NCBI GenBank assembly: GCA_027531145.1
Contig: JAPZRF010000021.1
Location: forward strand, 1-64,000
Direction: 5' to 3'
DNA length: 64,000 bases
DNA from: Brevundimonas sp.
GTDB lineage: Bacteria > Pseudomonadota > Alphaproteobacteria > Caulobacterales > Caulobacteraceae
The translations under genes were made by a program, and so were the position numbers. Shown here in pieces: positions 44,184 through 52,988 of this stretch. Under the pieces are notes generated by a model. That model had not been told where the DNA came from. It searched no databases and saw only the letters and a list, made by a program, of their open reading frames with translations. Position 1 is the first letter of the stretch; each line of letters opens with the position of its first letter.

Positions 44184-44998
44184 TCGCTGACGACGGCCTC
44201 TATCGCGGAACCGTGACCCACGTCCGGGTCCGGCCGCGGCGGCATGCCCTGCGCTATCGCATCTTCATGCTGCTGCTGGACCTTGACCGGCTGCCGCAGA
44301 CCTTCGCCCGCCTGCGCCGGCTGCGCCCGGGGCGGTTCGGCTGGCTCAGCTTTGATCCCAGGGACCACGGCGACCGCAGCAATCGTCCGTTAGCGGAGCA
44401 AATGCGCGAGTTGGCTACGGCGCACGACGTGGACGCCGCCGGCCCGCTGCGCCTGCTGACCATGCCGCGCGTCCTCGGCCACGGCTTCAACCCGGTCAGC
44501 CTTGTCTTCCTGCATGACTCAGGGGGCCGGCCCAGCGGCGTCGTTTACGAGGTGTCCAACACCTTCGGCGAGCGCCACAGCTATCTGATCCCGACGCCGG
44601 ACGGCGGCGCGACGCAGGAACACGCCGCCGACAAGGCTTTCTACGTCTCGCCCTTCATGGACATTGACCTGCACTACCGCTTCACCCTGCGACCGCCGGG
44701 CGAGCGGGTCGCGCTTTCGATCGCCGTGTCCGACGACGACGGCCTGCTACTCACCGCCGCCTTCGCCGGCAACCACCGTCCGCTGAACGACGTTGAGCTG
44801 ATGCGCGCCTGGTGGGCGCACCCCCTGCTAACCCTCAAGGTCGTGGCCGGGATTCACTGGGAAGCCCTGTGGATCTTTCTCAAGGGAGTCGGCTTCCGTC
44901 ATCGCCCGCCGCCGCCGCCGCGGCCCGTCACCCTCGGCCGCGCCCTGACGCCCCCCGGGGCCGACGCCCCGCGGCCGGAGACCGTCCATGCGCCCTGA
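44180..44998 (+). CDS. DUF1365 domain protein
   Basis: The 272-residue protein matches DUF1365: YRGTVTHVRVRPRRHALRYR, LTMPRVLGHGFNPVSLVFLH, YVSPFMDIDLHYRF and AWWAHPLLTLKVVAGIHWEA. The role is unknown. It is consistently paired with the FAD oxidoreductase and CFA-like methyltransferase. The GTG start overlaps the previous stop, and its end overlaps the lipocalin start by 11 nt. The C-terminal Pro/Ala tail is poorly conserved. Confidence 0.88.
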   Translation: MIADDGLYRGTVTHVRVRPRRHALRYRIFMLLLDLDRLPQTFARLRRLRPGRFGWLSFDPRDHGDRSNRPLAEQMRELATAHDVDAAGPLRLLTMPRVLGHGFNPVSLVFLHDSGGRPSGVVYEVSNTFGERHSYLIPTPDGGATQEHAADKAFYVSPFMDIDLHYRFTLRPPGERVALSIAVSDDDGLLLTAAFAGNHRPLNDVELMRAWWAHPLLTLKVVAGIHWEALWIFLKGVGFRHRPPPPPRPVTLGRALTPPGADAPRPETVHAP

Positions 44999-45518
44999 CC
45001 GCCACGCCCCCGCCCCCCTTCTGGCCGGGCTGGCCCTGGCCCTCGCTGCATCCGCCGCCGCCGAGGCCCCGGAGCCGCGCCGCCCGCTCGACAAGGAGCG
45101 CTTCGTCGGTCGCTGGCACGAGATCCTGCGCACGCCCAACGCCGCCCAGCGCGACTGCCACGCCGCCTCCCAGGTCTGGCGGCGTGACGAGGGTGGCCGC
45201 TACCGGGTGGTCCAGACCTGCCGTCGCGGCGGTCCCGACGGCTCCGCCCGCAATATCGACACCGTCGTCCGGGTGCTGAACCCGGGGGAGAATACGAAGT
45301 TCGAGGCCAGCTTCTTCGGCGGCCTCGTGCGCCAACGCTACTGGGTCGTCGACCGCGCCGATGACTACAGCTGGATGATCGCCACCACCACCGATGGCCG
45401 CTTCCCGGCCGTGCTGGCGCGCCATCCCGACCTGCCCGCCGCCGAGGTCGAGCGCCTCCGCCGCCGCGTCGCCGAGCTCGGCCTGCCCGCCGCCGGCCTC
45501 ACGCCGTCGCGCCCTTGA
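44988..45518 (+). CDS. Exported lipocalin family protein
   Basis: The 176-residue product has a hydrophobic export signal (LLAGLALALAASAAAEA) without a lipobox Cys. The lipocalin signature is FVGRWHEILRTPNA, and the strand motif is RYWVVDRADDYSWMIATT. Lipocalins carry small hydrophobic molecules; here it may shuttle or protect lipids in the periplasm. It is embedded between DUF1365 and the CFA synthase gene and is probably in one operon. Confidence 0.82.
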   Translation: MRPDRHAPAPLLAGLALALAASAAAEAPEPRRPLDKERFVGRWHEILRTPNAAQRDCHAASQVWRRDEGGRYRVVQTCRRGGPDGSARNIDTVVRVLNPGENTKFEASFFGGLVRQRYWVVDRADDYSWMIATTTDGRFPAVLARHPDLPAAEVERLRRRVAELGLPAAGLTPSRP

Positions 45519-45549
45519 CCCGTCTCCGCCTCGCCCTCAGGAAGACCCC

Positions 45550-46770
45550 ATGACCATGAACGCCACGCGCGAGGTGCTTGAGGCGGGGACCGCCCAGAAC
45601 CGTGGCGCGCCACCGCTGTTTGGTGCCCTCGCTCACCTGTGGGAGGTCGGCCGGCTGACCGTGGTGCTGCCCGGCGGCCAGACCTGGAGGCTGGGCGACG
45701 CCGATGCCGGGGGCCCGGAGGTCGAATGGCGCATCCAGCGCTGGAACGCTGTGCCGCGCATGCTGCGTCGCGGGGCCGTCGGCTTCGCCGAGGGCTACAT
45801 CGCCGGCGACTGGGATACGCCCGACCTCGTGCAGCTGCTGCTGGCCTTCGCCGCCAACTACGACCGCATCGGCCGGCTGACCGAGGGCAATGCCCTGGCC
45901 CGTGCCCTCGGGCGGCTGCGCCACGCCCTGGCCCGCAACAGCCGCGCCGGTGCCCGTCGCAACATCATGGCCCACTACGATCTGGGCAATGAATTCTACG
46001 CCACCTGGCTGGACGACTCGATGACCTATTCGTCGGCGCTGTGGCCTGACCGATCGCTCGACCTGACCGGGGCACAGACCGCCAAGTACGCCGCCCTGGC
46101 CGACGCCAGCGACATCCGCCCGGGCCAGACGGTGCTTGAGATCGGCTGCGGCTGGGGCGGCTTCGTCGAGTATCTGGCGCGCGAGCGCGGTGTCTACGTC
46201 ACCGGCGTCACCCTGTCGCCCGCCCAGGCCGGGTTCGCCCGCGACCGCCTCGAGCGCGCCGGCCTGTCGAACCGGACCGACATCCGCCTTGTCGACTACC
46301 GCGATGTCGAAGGGCAGTTTGACCGTATCGTCTCGGTCGAGATGTTCGAGGCCGTCGGCGAAGCCTGGTGGCCTGTCTACTTCCGCCGCCTGCGCGAGCT
46401 GCTCACCCCCGGCGGCGTCGCCGGTCTGCAGCTCATCACCATCGACGACCTCCTGTTCGAATCTTACCGCCGCCAGGCCGACTTCATCCAGCTGCACGTC
46501 TTCCCCGGCGGCATGCTGCCGTCAGAGGAGCGGCTCGCGCCGGTGATCGCGGGTGCCGGCCTCACCTCGACGGTGGTACGCCGCTTCGGGCCCGACTATG
46601 GCCGCACCCTGCGCCTGTGGCTGGAACGGTTCGACCGCGCCTGGCCGACCCTGCCGGCCGGCTTCGACACCCGCTTCCAGCGGCTGTGGCGTTACTACCT
46701 CGCCTATTGCGCCGCCGGGTTCGAGTCCGGCCGCACCGACGTCATCCATCTGGTGGCCCGCGCCGGGTGA
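45550..46770 (+). CDS. cfa: Cyclopropane-fatty-acyl-phospholipid synthase
   Basis: The 406-residue enzyme transfers a methylene from SAM to unsaturated phospholipid acyl chains. It has an N-terminal lipid-binding domain (residues ~25-140, with GFAEGYIAGDWDTPDL). The catalytic domain has MAHYDLGNEFYATWLDDSMT, SAM motif EIGCGWGGFVEYLA, VEMFEAVGEAWWP and FPGGMLPSEE. AGGAAG precedes ATG 45550. It is the second CFA-type methyltransferase of the cluster and is closer to classical Cfa. Confidence 0.92.
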   Translation: MTMNATREVLEAGTAQNRGAPPLFGALAHLWEVGRLTVVLPGGQTWRLGDADAGGPEVEWRIQRWNAVPRMLRRGAVGFAEGYIAGDWDTPDLVQLLLAFAANYDRIGRLTEGNALARALGRLRHALARNSRAGARRNIMAHYDLGNEFYATWLDDSMTYSSALWPDRSLDLTGAQTAKYAALADASDIRPGQTVLEIGCGWGGFVEYLARERGVYVTGVTLSPAQAGFARDRLERAGLSNRTDIRLVDYRDVEGQFDRIVSVEMFEAVGEAWWPVYFRRLRELLTPGGVAGLQLITIDDLLFESYRRQADFIQLHVFPGGMLPSEERLAPVIAGAGLTSTVVRRFGPDYGRTLRLWLERFDRAWPTLPAGFDTRFQRLWRYYLAYCAAGFESGRTDVIHLVARAG

Positions 46771-46779
46771 CGCCTCGAC

Positions 46780-46796
46780 CCGCCTGTCTAAGGCGG
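46780..46796. terminator. Short hairpin between convergent genes
   Basis: CCGCCT and AGGCGG pair perfectly around GTCTA between the cfa and dehydrogenase ends. It might serve both directions, but there is no T-run. Confidence 0.35.
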
Positions 46797-46816
46797 CAAG
46801 CGTCAGCGGCGCGGCC

Positions 46817-48259
46817 TCAGCTCCAGCCATAGGCGGTCTTGGTCTGGGTGAAGAAGTCGGCCGCGGCGAACCCCTGCTCGCGCGGGCCATAGGACGACTT
46901 CTTCGTACCGCCGAACGGCACGTGATAGTCGACCCCGGCTGTCGGCAGATTGACCATCACCATGCCCGCCCGGGCGCGCCGCTGGAAGTCGCGCGCGTGC
47001 TTCAGCGAGCTGGTGACGATGCCGGCCGACAGGCCGTACTCAACGCCGTTGGCGATCTCCAGCGCCGCCTCGTAGCTGCCCACGCGGATGGTCGAGGCGA
47101 CCGGTCCGAACACCTCTTCCTGATTGATGCGCATGGCCGCCGAGGTGTCGGCGATCAGGGTCGGACGCACGTACCAGCCGGGCTTGTCCAGCTGCGGACG
47201 ATCGCCGCCGGTGACCACCCGGCCGCCGTCCTCCAGCGCCACCTGGATATAGCGGTACGAGGTCTCGCGCTGGTCCTCGCTGACCGCCGGGCCGATGTTC
47301 GTGGCCGGGTCCAGCGCGTCGCCGACCTTCAGGCCGCGCAGCTTCTCGGCCAGGGCCGCCACGAAGCGGTCGTGGATTCCGTCCTGAACGAGCAGGCGGC
47401 TGGAGGCGGTGCAGCGCTGGCCGGTGGCGAAGAAGGAGCCATCCAGGGCGATGGCCACGGCCCGGTCGAGGTCGGCGTCATCCAGCACGATCAGCGGGTT
47501 CTTGCCGCCCATCTCCAGCTGCACCCGCGCCTGACGCTTGGCCGCACCCATGGCCACGCCGTTGCCCACGCCCTGCGAGCCGGTGAAGGAGACGCCGTCG
47601 ACACCCGGGTGATCGACGATGGCCTGGCCGACGCCGCCTCGGCCGATCACCATGTTGAGCACGCCCTTCGGCAGGCCCGCCTCGTGCAGGATGGCCACCA
47701 GCGCCTCGGCCGTGGCCGGGGTCGGGCCGGCCGGCTTGATCACCACCGTATTGCCGAAGGCCAGGGCCGGTGCCGCCTTCCAGGTCGGGATGGCGATGGG
47801 GAAGTTCCACGGCGTGATCAGGCCGAACACCCCGATCGGCTGGCGGTAGGTCTGGATCTCCACCCCCGGCCGCACTGACATCAGGTTCTGGCCGTGCAGA
47901 CGCAAGGCCTCGCCGGCGAAATACCTGAGGATGCGCGCCGCGCGGGCCGTCTCGCCGATGCCCTCGGCCAGGGTCTTGCCCTCCTCGCGCGACAGCAGCC
48001 GGCCGACCTGCTCCCGCCGCTCCATCAGCAGGTTCGAGGCGCGGTCGAGGATGTCCGAGCGCACCTCCGGCGAGGCCTCGGCCCAGGCCGGAAAGGCCGT
48101 GCGCGCCGCCTCGACGGCGGCGTCGACCTCGGCGGCCCCGCCGTCCGGGGTGCGCGCCACCACGTCCCGGGTGTCGGACGGGTTGAGACTCTCGCCGGGG
48201 CGGGTGCCCCCCACCTTCTCCCCGTTGATCCAGTGGGACAGATCAAGCGTGTCGGACAT
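46817..48259 (-). CDS. xylA: Alpha-ketoglutarate semialdehyde dehydrogenase (xylose pathway)
   Basis: The 480-residue NAD(P)-dependent aldehyde dehydrogenase has Asn152 in TPWNF, the general base Glu249 (QLEMGGKNP) and the nucleophile Cys283 (ATGQRCTASS). In the Weimberg pathway it oxidises 2-ketoglutarate semialdehyde to 2-oxoglutarate, feeding the TCA cycle. ATG 48259 with GGAGA upstream is preferred to an earlier in-frame start at 48310. It is last in the minus-strand order xylX-xylB-transporter-dehydrogenase. The symbol follows Caulobacter usage; it is not xylose isomerase. Confidence 0.87.
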   Translation of the reverse strand: MSDTLDLSHWINGEKVGGTRPGESLNPSDTRDVVARTPDGGAAEVDAAVEAARTAFPAWAEASPEVRSDILDRASNLLMERREQVGRLLSREEGKTLAEGIGETARAARILRYFAGEALRLHGQNLMSVRPGVEIQTYRQPIGVFGLITPWNFPIAIPTWKAAPALAFGNTVVIKPAGPTPATAEALVAILHEAGLPKGVLNMVIGRGGVGQAIVDHPGVDGVSFTGSQGVGNGVAMGAAKRQARVQLEMGGKNPLIVLDDADLDRAVAIALDGSFFATGQRCTASSRLLVQDGIHDRFVAALAEKLRGLKVGDALDPATNIGPAVSEDQRETSYRYIQVALEDGGRVVTGGDRPQLDKPGWYVRPTLIADTSAAMRINQEEVFGPVASTIRVGSYEAALEIANGVEYGLSAGIVTSSLKHARDFQRRARAGMVMVNLPTAGVDYHVPFGGTKKSSYGPREQGFAAADFFTQTKTAYGWS

Positions 48260-48328
48260 CGTGGTCTCCGCAAAGAGGGACAGCGGCGCGGGCACCGCCG
48301 TCAGGGTCACATCGGTTCGACACCGGCC

Positions 48329-49837
48329 TCAGCCGGTCATCTGCTCCAGCTCCTTGCCCCGGGTCTCGTGCACCAGCACCAGCACAAAGAACACCGACAC
48401 CAGCGCACTGGCGGCATAGAAGCCGTAGGTCGCCGTCAGGCCGATCTCGGCCGCCAGGATCGGGAAGCTCAGTGTGATGCCGAAGTTGGCGATCCACTGG
48501 GCGAAACCCGACACGGCCAGGCCCGAGCCGCGGATCTGGTTCGGGAACATCTCGCCCAGCATGACCCACATCACCGGGCCCCAGCTGAAGTTGAAGAACA
48601 TCACATAGACATTGGCCGCCACCAGGGCGAGCAGGGCCATCTCAGGCGTCAGGTCGAGGAAGCTGGAGGTGAGCACCGTCGAGGCCTCGTAAACCGTGCC
48701 GTTGTCCAGCACCGTGCCCGCCGCGATCTGTGTCCCCTCGGCCATGAAGGCCCCGGTCGAGAAGGCGTAGGCTATGAGCCCGAGGGTGATGGCCATGCCG
48801 ACCGACCCCATCAGCAGCATCGGCTTGCGGCCCATCCGGTCGATGACCAGCAGGCCGGCGATGACCGCTGCGATCGACAGGGCACCCGAAAGCACATTGA
48901 TCAGCAGGGCGTCGCTCTCGCTGAGCCCGACCGACTGCCACAGCACCGCGCCGTAGTAAAAGACGATGTTGATGCCGACCAGCTGCTGGAATACGGCCAG
49001 CCCTATCCCGGCCCAGACGATCATGCGCACGCCGCCGGTCTTGCGATCGATCAGGTCGGACAGGCGCGGCTTGTGATCGGCCGCCAGCGACTGCTGGATC
49101 TCGGCGACCTTGAGCGCGGCGGCCTTCGGCCCGAACAGCCGACCCAGCACCTCGGCCGCCTTCTCGTGCTGCCCCTTGATCACCCGGAAGCGCGGGCTCT
49201 CCGGGATCAGAAACAGGGCGAAGAAGAACACCACCGCCGGGATCAGCTCCATCCAGAACATCCAGCGCCAGGTGGTGAAACCGAACCAGAGCGGCTCGGT
49301 GGAGCCGCCAGCGGTCTTGGCCAGCAGGTAATTGGCGAGGAAAGAGAAGAACAGGCCCGAGATGATGGCGATCTGCTGGATCGTGGTCAGCCGCCCGCGC
49401 ATGTGGGCCGGAGCGATCTCGGAGATGTAGGCCGGGGCCATGACGCTCGCCGCGCCGACGGCGAGGCCGCCCAGCATTCGGTAGATTACGAACTCGGTGG
49501 AACTGGTGGCGATGCCCGAGCCCCAGGCGCTGACGATGAAGAAGATCGCCGCCAGGATCATCATGGCGCGCCGGCCCCAGATGTCCGCCGCGCGTCCGGC
49601 GAAGGCGGCGCCCACGGCACAGCCGAGCAGCATGGAGGCCACGTTGAAGCCGGTGCCGATGTCCTCGGAATTGAAGGCGAGGCGCAGGCCGTCGACCGTG
49701 CCATTGATCACCCCGCTGTCGTAGCCGAACAGGAAGCCGCCGATGGTGGCCACCAGAACGGTGAGCAGCACCAGCCCCATGTTGGTCCTTTCGAGGTCGG
49801 CGGATGCGCCCCCGCCCCCCGTGGTCGTCTCCGTCAT
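48329..49837 (-). CDS. Sugar porter MFS transporter (probable D-xylose:H+ symporter)
   Basis: The 502-residue protein has twelve helices and the sugar-porter signatures GFLFGYDSGVINGTVDGL, GRAADIWGRRAMM, PESPRFRVIKG, QQLVGINIVFYYG and DRMGRKPMLLMG. It sits between xylB and the semialdehyde dehydrogenase on the same strand, so xylose is the most likely substrate. In Caulobacter vibrioides the uptake gene is not in this position, so the insertion is lineage-specific. Confidence 0.88.
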   Translation of the reverse strand: MTETTTGGGGASADLERTNMGLVLLTVLVATIGGFLFGYDSGVINGTVDGLRLAFNSEDIGTGFNVASMLLGCAVGAAFAGRAADIWGRRAMMILAAIFFIVSAWGSGIATSSTEFVIYRMLGGLAVGAASVMAPAYISEIAPAHMRGRLTTIQQIAIISGLFFSFLANYLLAKTAGGSTEPLWFGFTTWRWMFWMELIPAVVFFFALFLIPESPRFRVIKGQHEKAAEVLGRLFGPKAAALKVAEIQQSLAADHKPRLSDLIDRKTGGVRMIVWAGIGLAVFQQLVGINIVFYYGAVLWQSVGLSESDALLINVLSGALSIAAVIAGLLVIDRMGRKPMLLMGSVGMAITLGLIAYAFSTGAFMAEGTQIAAGTVLDNGTVYEASTVLTSSFLDLTPEMALLALVAANVYVMFFNFSWGPVMWVMLGEMFPNQIRGSGLAVSGFAQWIANFGITLSFPILAAEIGLTATYGFYAASALVSVFFVLVLVHETRGKELEQMTG

Positions 49838-49888
49838 TGTCGAATCCTCCCCGGTCCCGAGCTCTGCGACCCTGTGTGCATCGTCCGC

Positions 49889-50647
49889 CTATCTCCAGCC
49901 GGCGTCGATGAAATACTCGTGTCCCGTGATGTAACGGGCGTCATCCGACGCCAGGAACAGCGCCAGGGCGGCCACGTCGCGCGGCTCGATCCGACCCTTC
50001 AGGCACTGGGCGGCGACGATCTCCGCCTCGGCCTCGGGCGTGTACCACTGCATCTGCCGCGGGGTGCGGACGTTGCCCGGCACGAGACACGCGACCCGCA
50101 CGCCGTCAGGCCCCAGCTCGCGCGCCAGCGCCCGGGTCATGCCCTCAATACCCGCCTTGGCGGTCTCGTAGATCGACAGGTCCGGCAGGCCCAGGTGCCA
50201 GCTGATTGAACCCAGGTTCAGGATCACGCCGCTTCCGCGCGCGCGCATGCCAGCCGCCACCGCCTGGGCGCAGAAGTACAGGTGCCGCAGGTTCACCGCG
50301 ACCCGGTCGTCCCAGTACTCCGGCGTCACCTCGTCGAGACTGTGACGATCGTCGTTGGCGGCATTGTTGACCAGCACGTCGGGCGACCCGTGCGACGCCG
50401 TGATGCCGGAGAATACCTCGCGCACCTGCCTGAGGTCCTTCAGGTCGCAGGGCAGGAACTCGGGGGCCGTCCCGGTCTCTGCCAGCCGGGCCTGCAGCGC
50501 CCTGGCGTCGCCCTCGACGACGTCGAGGAACACCACCCGCGCGCCCTGCCGCGCGAAGCCCTCGGTCAGGGCGGCACCGATCCCGGACGCCCCTCCGGTC
50601 ACCACCACCAGCCGGCCGCGCAACGAGGGGTAGACCGCCCCGTTCAC
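49889..50647 (-). CDS. xylB: D-xylose 1-dehydrogenase (SDR family)
   Basis: The 252-residue short-chain dehydrogenase oxidises D-xylose to xylonolactone with NAD. The cofactor motif TGGASGIG is at residues 17-24, NNAAND near 95, the catalytic serine in GSISWHLG (147/149), Tyr160 and Lys164 (YETAK). The end GHEYFIDAGWR closely follows the Caulobacter XylB pattern as I recall it. The GTG start overlaps the xylX stop (GTGA). Confidence 0.92.
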   Translation of the reverse strand: MNGAVYPSLRGRLVVVTGGASGIGAALTEGFARQGARVVFLDVVEGDARALQARLAETGTAPEFLPCDLKDLRQVREVFSGITASHGSPDVLVNNAANDDRHSLDEVTPEYWDDRVAVNLRHLYFCAQAVAAGMRARGSGVILNLGSISWHLGLPDLSIYETAKAGIEGMTRALARELGPDGVRVACLVPGNVRTPRQMQWYTPEAEAEIVAAQCLKGRIEPRDVAALALFLASDDARYITGHEYFIDAGWR

Positions 50648-51786
50648 GTCGCGCCTCCCAGCAGGCCGCGCGCAGCGAGGTTCTGCATCAGGGCCCCGAC
50701 GCCGAAGGTCCACGGGGGTGCCTGGTCGCAGGTCGCCACCCGGTTCTCCAGCACCCCCAGACGCGGCGAGCTGACCCGCACGCGATCCCCGACCTTGTGG
50801 GTGAAGCCCTGGCCGGGCGTGTCGCGATCCTCGACCGGAGCGAACATGGTGCCGAGGTAAAGAACGAGGCCATCCGGGTACTGATGGTTCAGGTTGATCG
50901 TCTGCGCCACCAGGGTCGCGGGGTCGCGGCTGATCTGGCTCATCGAGCTGCGACCCTCCAGCCGGAACCCGTCCTCACCCTCCACCTCGAGCCGCACATC
51001 GGCCTGGCGCACATCGTCCAGTGTGAAGCCGTCGTCGAACAGTCGAACCAGCGGCCCCAGCGCCGCCGAGGCATTATTGTCCTTGGCCTTGCCGAGCAGT
51101 AGCGCCGAGCGCCCCTCGAAATCGCGCAAGTTGACGTCATTGCCGAGCGTGGCCCCGACCGCCCGCCCCGCCGGATCGACCACCAGCACCACCTCGGGCT
51201 CCGGGTTGTTCCACGATGAGTCGCCGCGCACGCCGATCTCGGCCCCGGGTCCCACCGCAGCGAGCACCGGGGCCTTGGTGAAGACCTCGGCGTCCGGTCC
51301 GATCGCTACCTCGAGATACTGCGACCACAGCCCGTCCGCGATCAGCGCCGCCTTCAGCTCGGCCGCCTGGGGTGAGCCCGGCACGACGGCGCGCATATCG
51401 CCGCCGATGGCCTCTCCGAGCCGGGCGCGGATCGCCTCGGCCACCGAGGCGTCGCCGCGCGCCCGCTCCTCGATCACCCGCTCCATGGTCGAGACGGCGA
51501 AGGTCACGCCCGCGGCCTTGACGCATTGCAGGTCGATCGGGGCCAGCAGCGCAGGACCGTCACCGGCGGACCAGGCGTCGCGGCAGACCAGCAGCTCCGC
51601 CGGCCCCAGATCCACGCCCTCGACCGCACCCGGATCCGGCTGCGCCAGCAGGCCGGCGACGGTGGGCGAAGTGCCCGTCACATCGCGCACGCGCCCATCC
51701 TGCACCAGAATCACACAGGGACCGTCCCCGCGGTCGATGCGGCCCACGAACAGGCCGGACCGCCAGTCCTCGGCCAGGAAATCCAC
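50644..51786 (-). CDS. xylX: 2-keto-3-deoxy-D-xylonate dehydratase XylX (FAH family)
   Basis: The 380-residue fumarylacetoacetate-hydrolase-fold enzyme dehydrates 2-keto-3-deoxyxylonate to 2-ketoglutarate semialdehyde. The metal-site region NNPEPEVVLVVDPAGRAVG and the segments LRDFEGRSALLLGKAKDNNA and ISRDPATLVAQTINLNHQYP follow the XylX family. It is first in the operon, 85 bp after xylR, with an operator-like site in the gap. xylC (lactonase) and xylD (xylonate dehydratase), needed for the complete pathway, are not in this window. Confidence 0.92.
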   Translation of the reverse strand: MDFLAEDWRSGLFVGRIDRGDGPCVILVQDGRVRDVTGTSPTVAGLLAQPDPGAVEGVDLGPAELLVCRDAWSAGDGPALLAPIDLQCVKAAGVTFAVSTMERVIEERARGDASVAEAIRARLGEAIGGDMRAVVPGSPQAAELKAALIADGLWSQYLEVAIGPDAEVFTKAPVLAAVGPGAEIGVRGDSSWNNPEPEVVLVVDPAGRAVGATLGNDVNLRDFEGRSALLLGKAKDNNASAALGPLVRLFDDGFTLDDVRQADVRLEVEGEDGFRLEGRSSMSQISRDPATLVAQTINLNHQYPDGLVLYLGTMFAPVEDRDTPGQGFTHKVGDRVRVSSPRLGVLENRVATCDQAPPWTFGVGALMQNLAARGLLGGAT

Positions 51787-51835
51787 GAGTCTCAGGTTTG
51801 CCCCCCGCGCCGGCAGCTTGGAATACGACCGATCA

Positions 51836-51849
51836 TGTTAGCGTTATCA
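51836..51849. promoter_or_regulatory. Candidate XylR operator
   Basis: TGTTAGCGTTATCA is a near-palindrome of TGTTAGCGCTAACA with the LacI-type central CG. It lies 50 bp before the xylX ATG. Its left half resembles the xylose-operator half site of Caulobacter as I recall it. Confidence 0.55.
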
Positions 51850-51871
51850 CTTCTCCCCGGATCGGCGCGTG

Positions 51872-52897
51872 TCAAGCATCCGGGCGCGGTGGGCCGTCGG
51901 ATTCCCTGACGACAAGGGCATGCGGAATGAGGTGCTCGGGCCAAGGGGCCTCCGGGTCGACCTCGCCCGGTGCGTGCGACAGAAGCGCCACGGCCAGCTG
52001 GACCATCTCCGCCACCGGCTGGCGCACCGTCGTCAGGGCTGGCCAGATCTCGGATGCCGTCGGCGTATCGTCGAAGCCGACGACAGACAGGTCGCCCGGC
52101 ACGTCCAGCCCTCGCCGGTGGGCTGCCGCGATCGCCGCGGCGGCCATGTCGTCGTTTGAGGCGAAGATGGCCGTCGGCCGGCACCGCGCGCCCAGCAGCC
52201 GCTCGGCCGCGTCGAAGCCGGAGCGATAGGTGAATTCGCCGGCCTCGATCAACGCCTCGACCTCGCCGCCCGCCCGGGCCATCTCGGTCTCGAAGCCGAG
52301 CAGGCGATCGGCGCTGGCGGTCTGGTTCTCTGCCCCCTTGATGAAGCCGATGCGGCGGTGCCCAAGCGACAGCAGGTGCCGGGTCATCTCCGAGGCGGCG
52401 GCGAAGTCGTCGATGCGGATCGAGGGCACCCTGGGCCGGTAGCGCCCGGGGGCCACCGCTACCGCGGCAAGGCCCAGCGCCTCGAGCTCCACCAGCGCCG
52501 CCGAGGACTCCCCGTGCGGCGGCGGCAGGATCACCCCCACCACCCCGCCGGCGGCGAGGCGCGCCAGCGCGGCCCGCTCGCTGTCCGGGGTCACGTCGCA
52601 TTTCTCCAGCAGCAGCTGCGCCCCGACCTGGTGCGCCCCGTCCAGCGCCCCCAGCAGGAAGGCGCTGAGGTAGCCGGGGCTGGGGTTGGAGTAGAGCAGG
52701 CCGATGCGCCCCGCCCCGGCGCGGGCCAGGTTGCGCGCGGCGGCGTTGGGCCGGTACCCGAGCCGCTCCACCGCGGCGAGCACGGCCTGCCGCGTGGACT
52801 CGCGCACCCGGGCGTTATTGTTCATGACCCGAGACACCGTCATCGGCGAAACGCCGGCGGCAGCGGCCACGTCCTCGATGCGAACCGGCTTCTTCAT
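51872..52897 (-). CDS. xylR: LacI family regulator (XylR-like)
   Basis: The 341-residue repressor has the N-terminal HTH (residues 6-26, IEDVAAAAGVSPMTVSRVMN), the hinge helix region near RPNAAARNLARA and a periplasmic-binding-protein-like sugar domain. It probably represses the downstream xylX operon and itself until xylose binds. It reads in the same direction as xylX, unlike the isolated xylR of C. vibrioides. Confidence 0.88.
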   Translation of the reverse strand: MKKPVRIEDVAAAAGVSPMTVSRVMNNNARVRESTRQAVLAAVERLGYRPNAAARNLARAGAGRIGLLYSNPSPGYLSAFLLGALDGAHQVGAQLLLEKCDVTPDSERAALARLAAGGVVGVILPPPHGESSAALVELEALGLAAVAVAPGRYRPRVPSIRIDDFAAASEMTRHLLSLGHRRIGFIKGAENQTASADRLLGFETEMARAGGEVEALIEAGEFTYRSGFDAAERLLGARCRPTAIFASNDDMAAAAIAAAHRRGLDVPGDLSVVGFDDTPTASEIWPALTTVRQPVAEMVQLAVALLSHAPGEVDPEAPWPEHLIPHALVVRESDGPPRPDA

Positions 52898-52988
52898 GGC
52901 TGGCGGGGCCCTCTTGCCGGCCTTTTCGGCTCCTCCACCGAAGATGACAAGCTGACAGCGTGCCGGGTGCCCGACCCGGGGACGGATC

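Noticed and set aside
47894..50209. A 771-codon + strand frame
   Set aside because: It is antisense to the sugar porter and dehydrogenase genes; His/Arg/Gln-rich nonsense.
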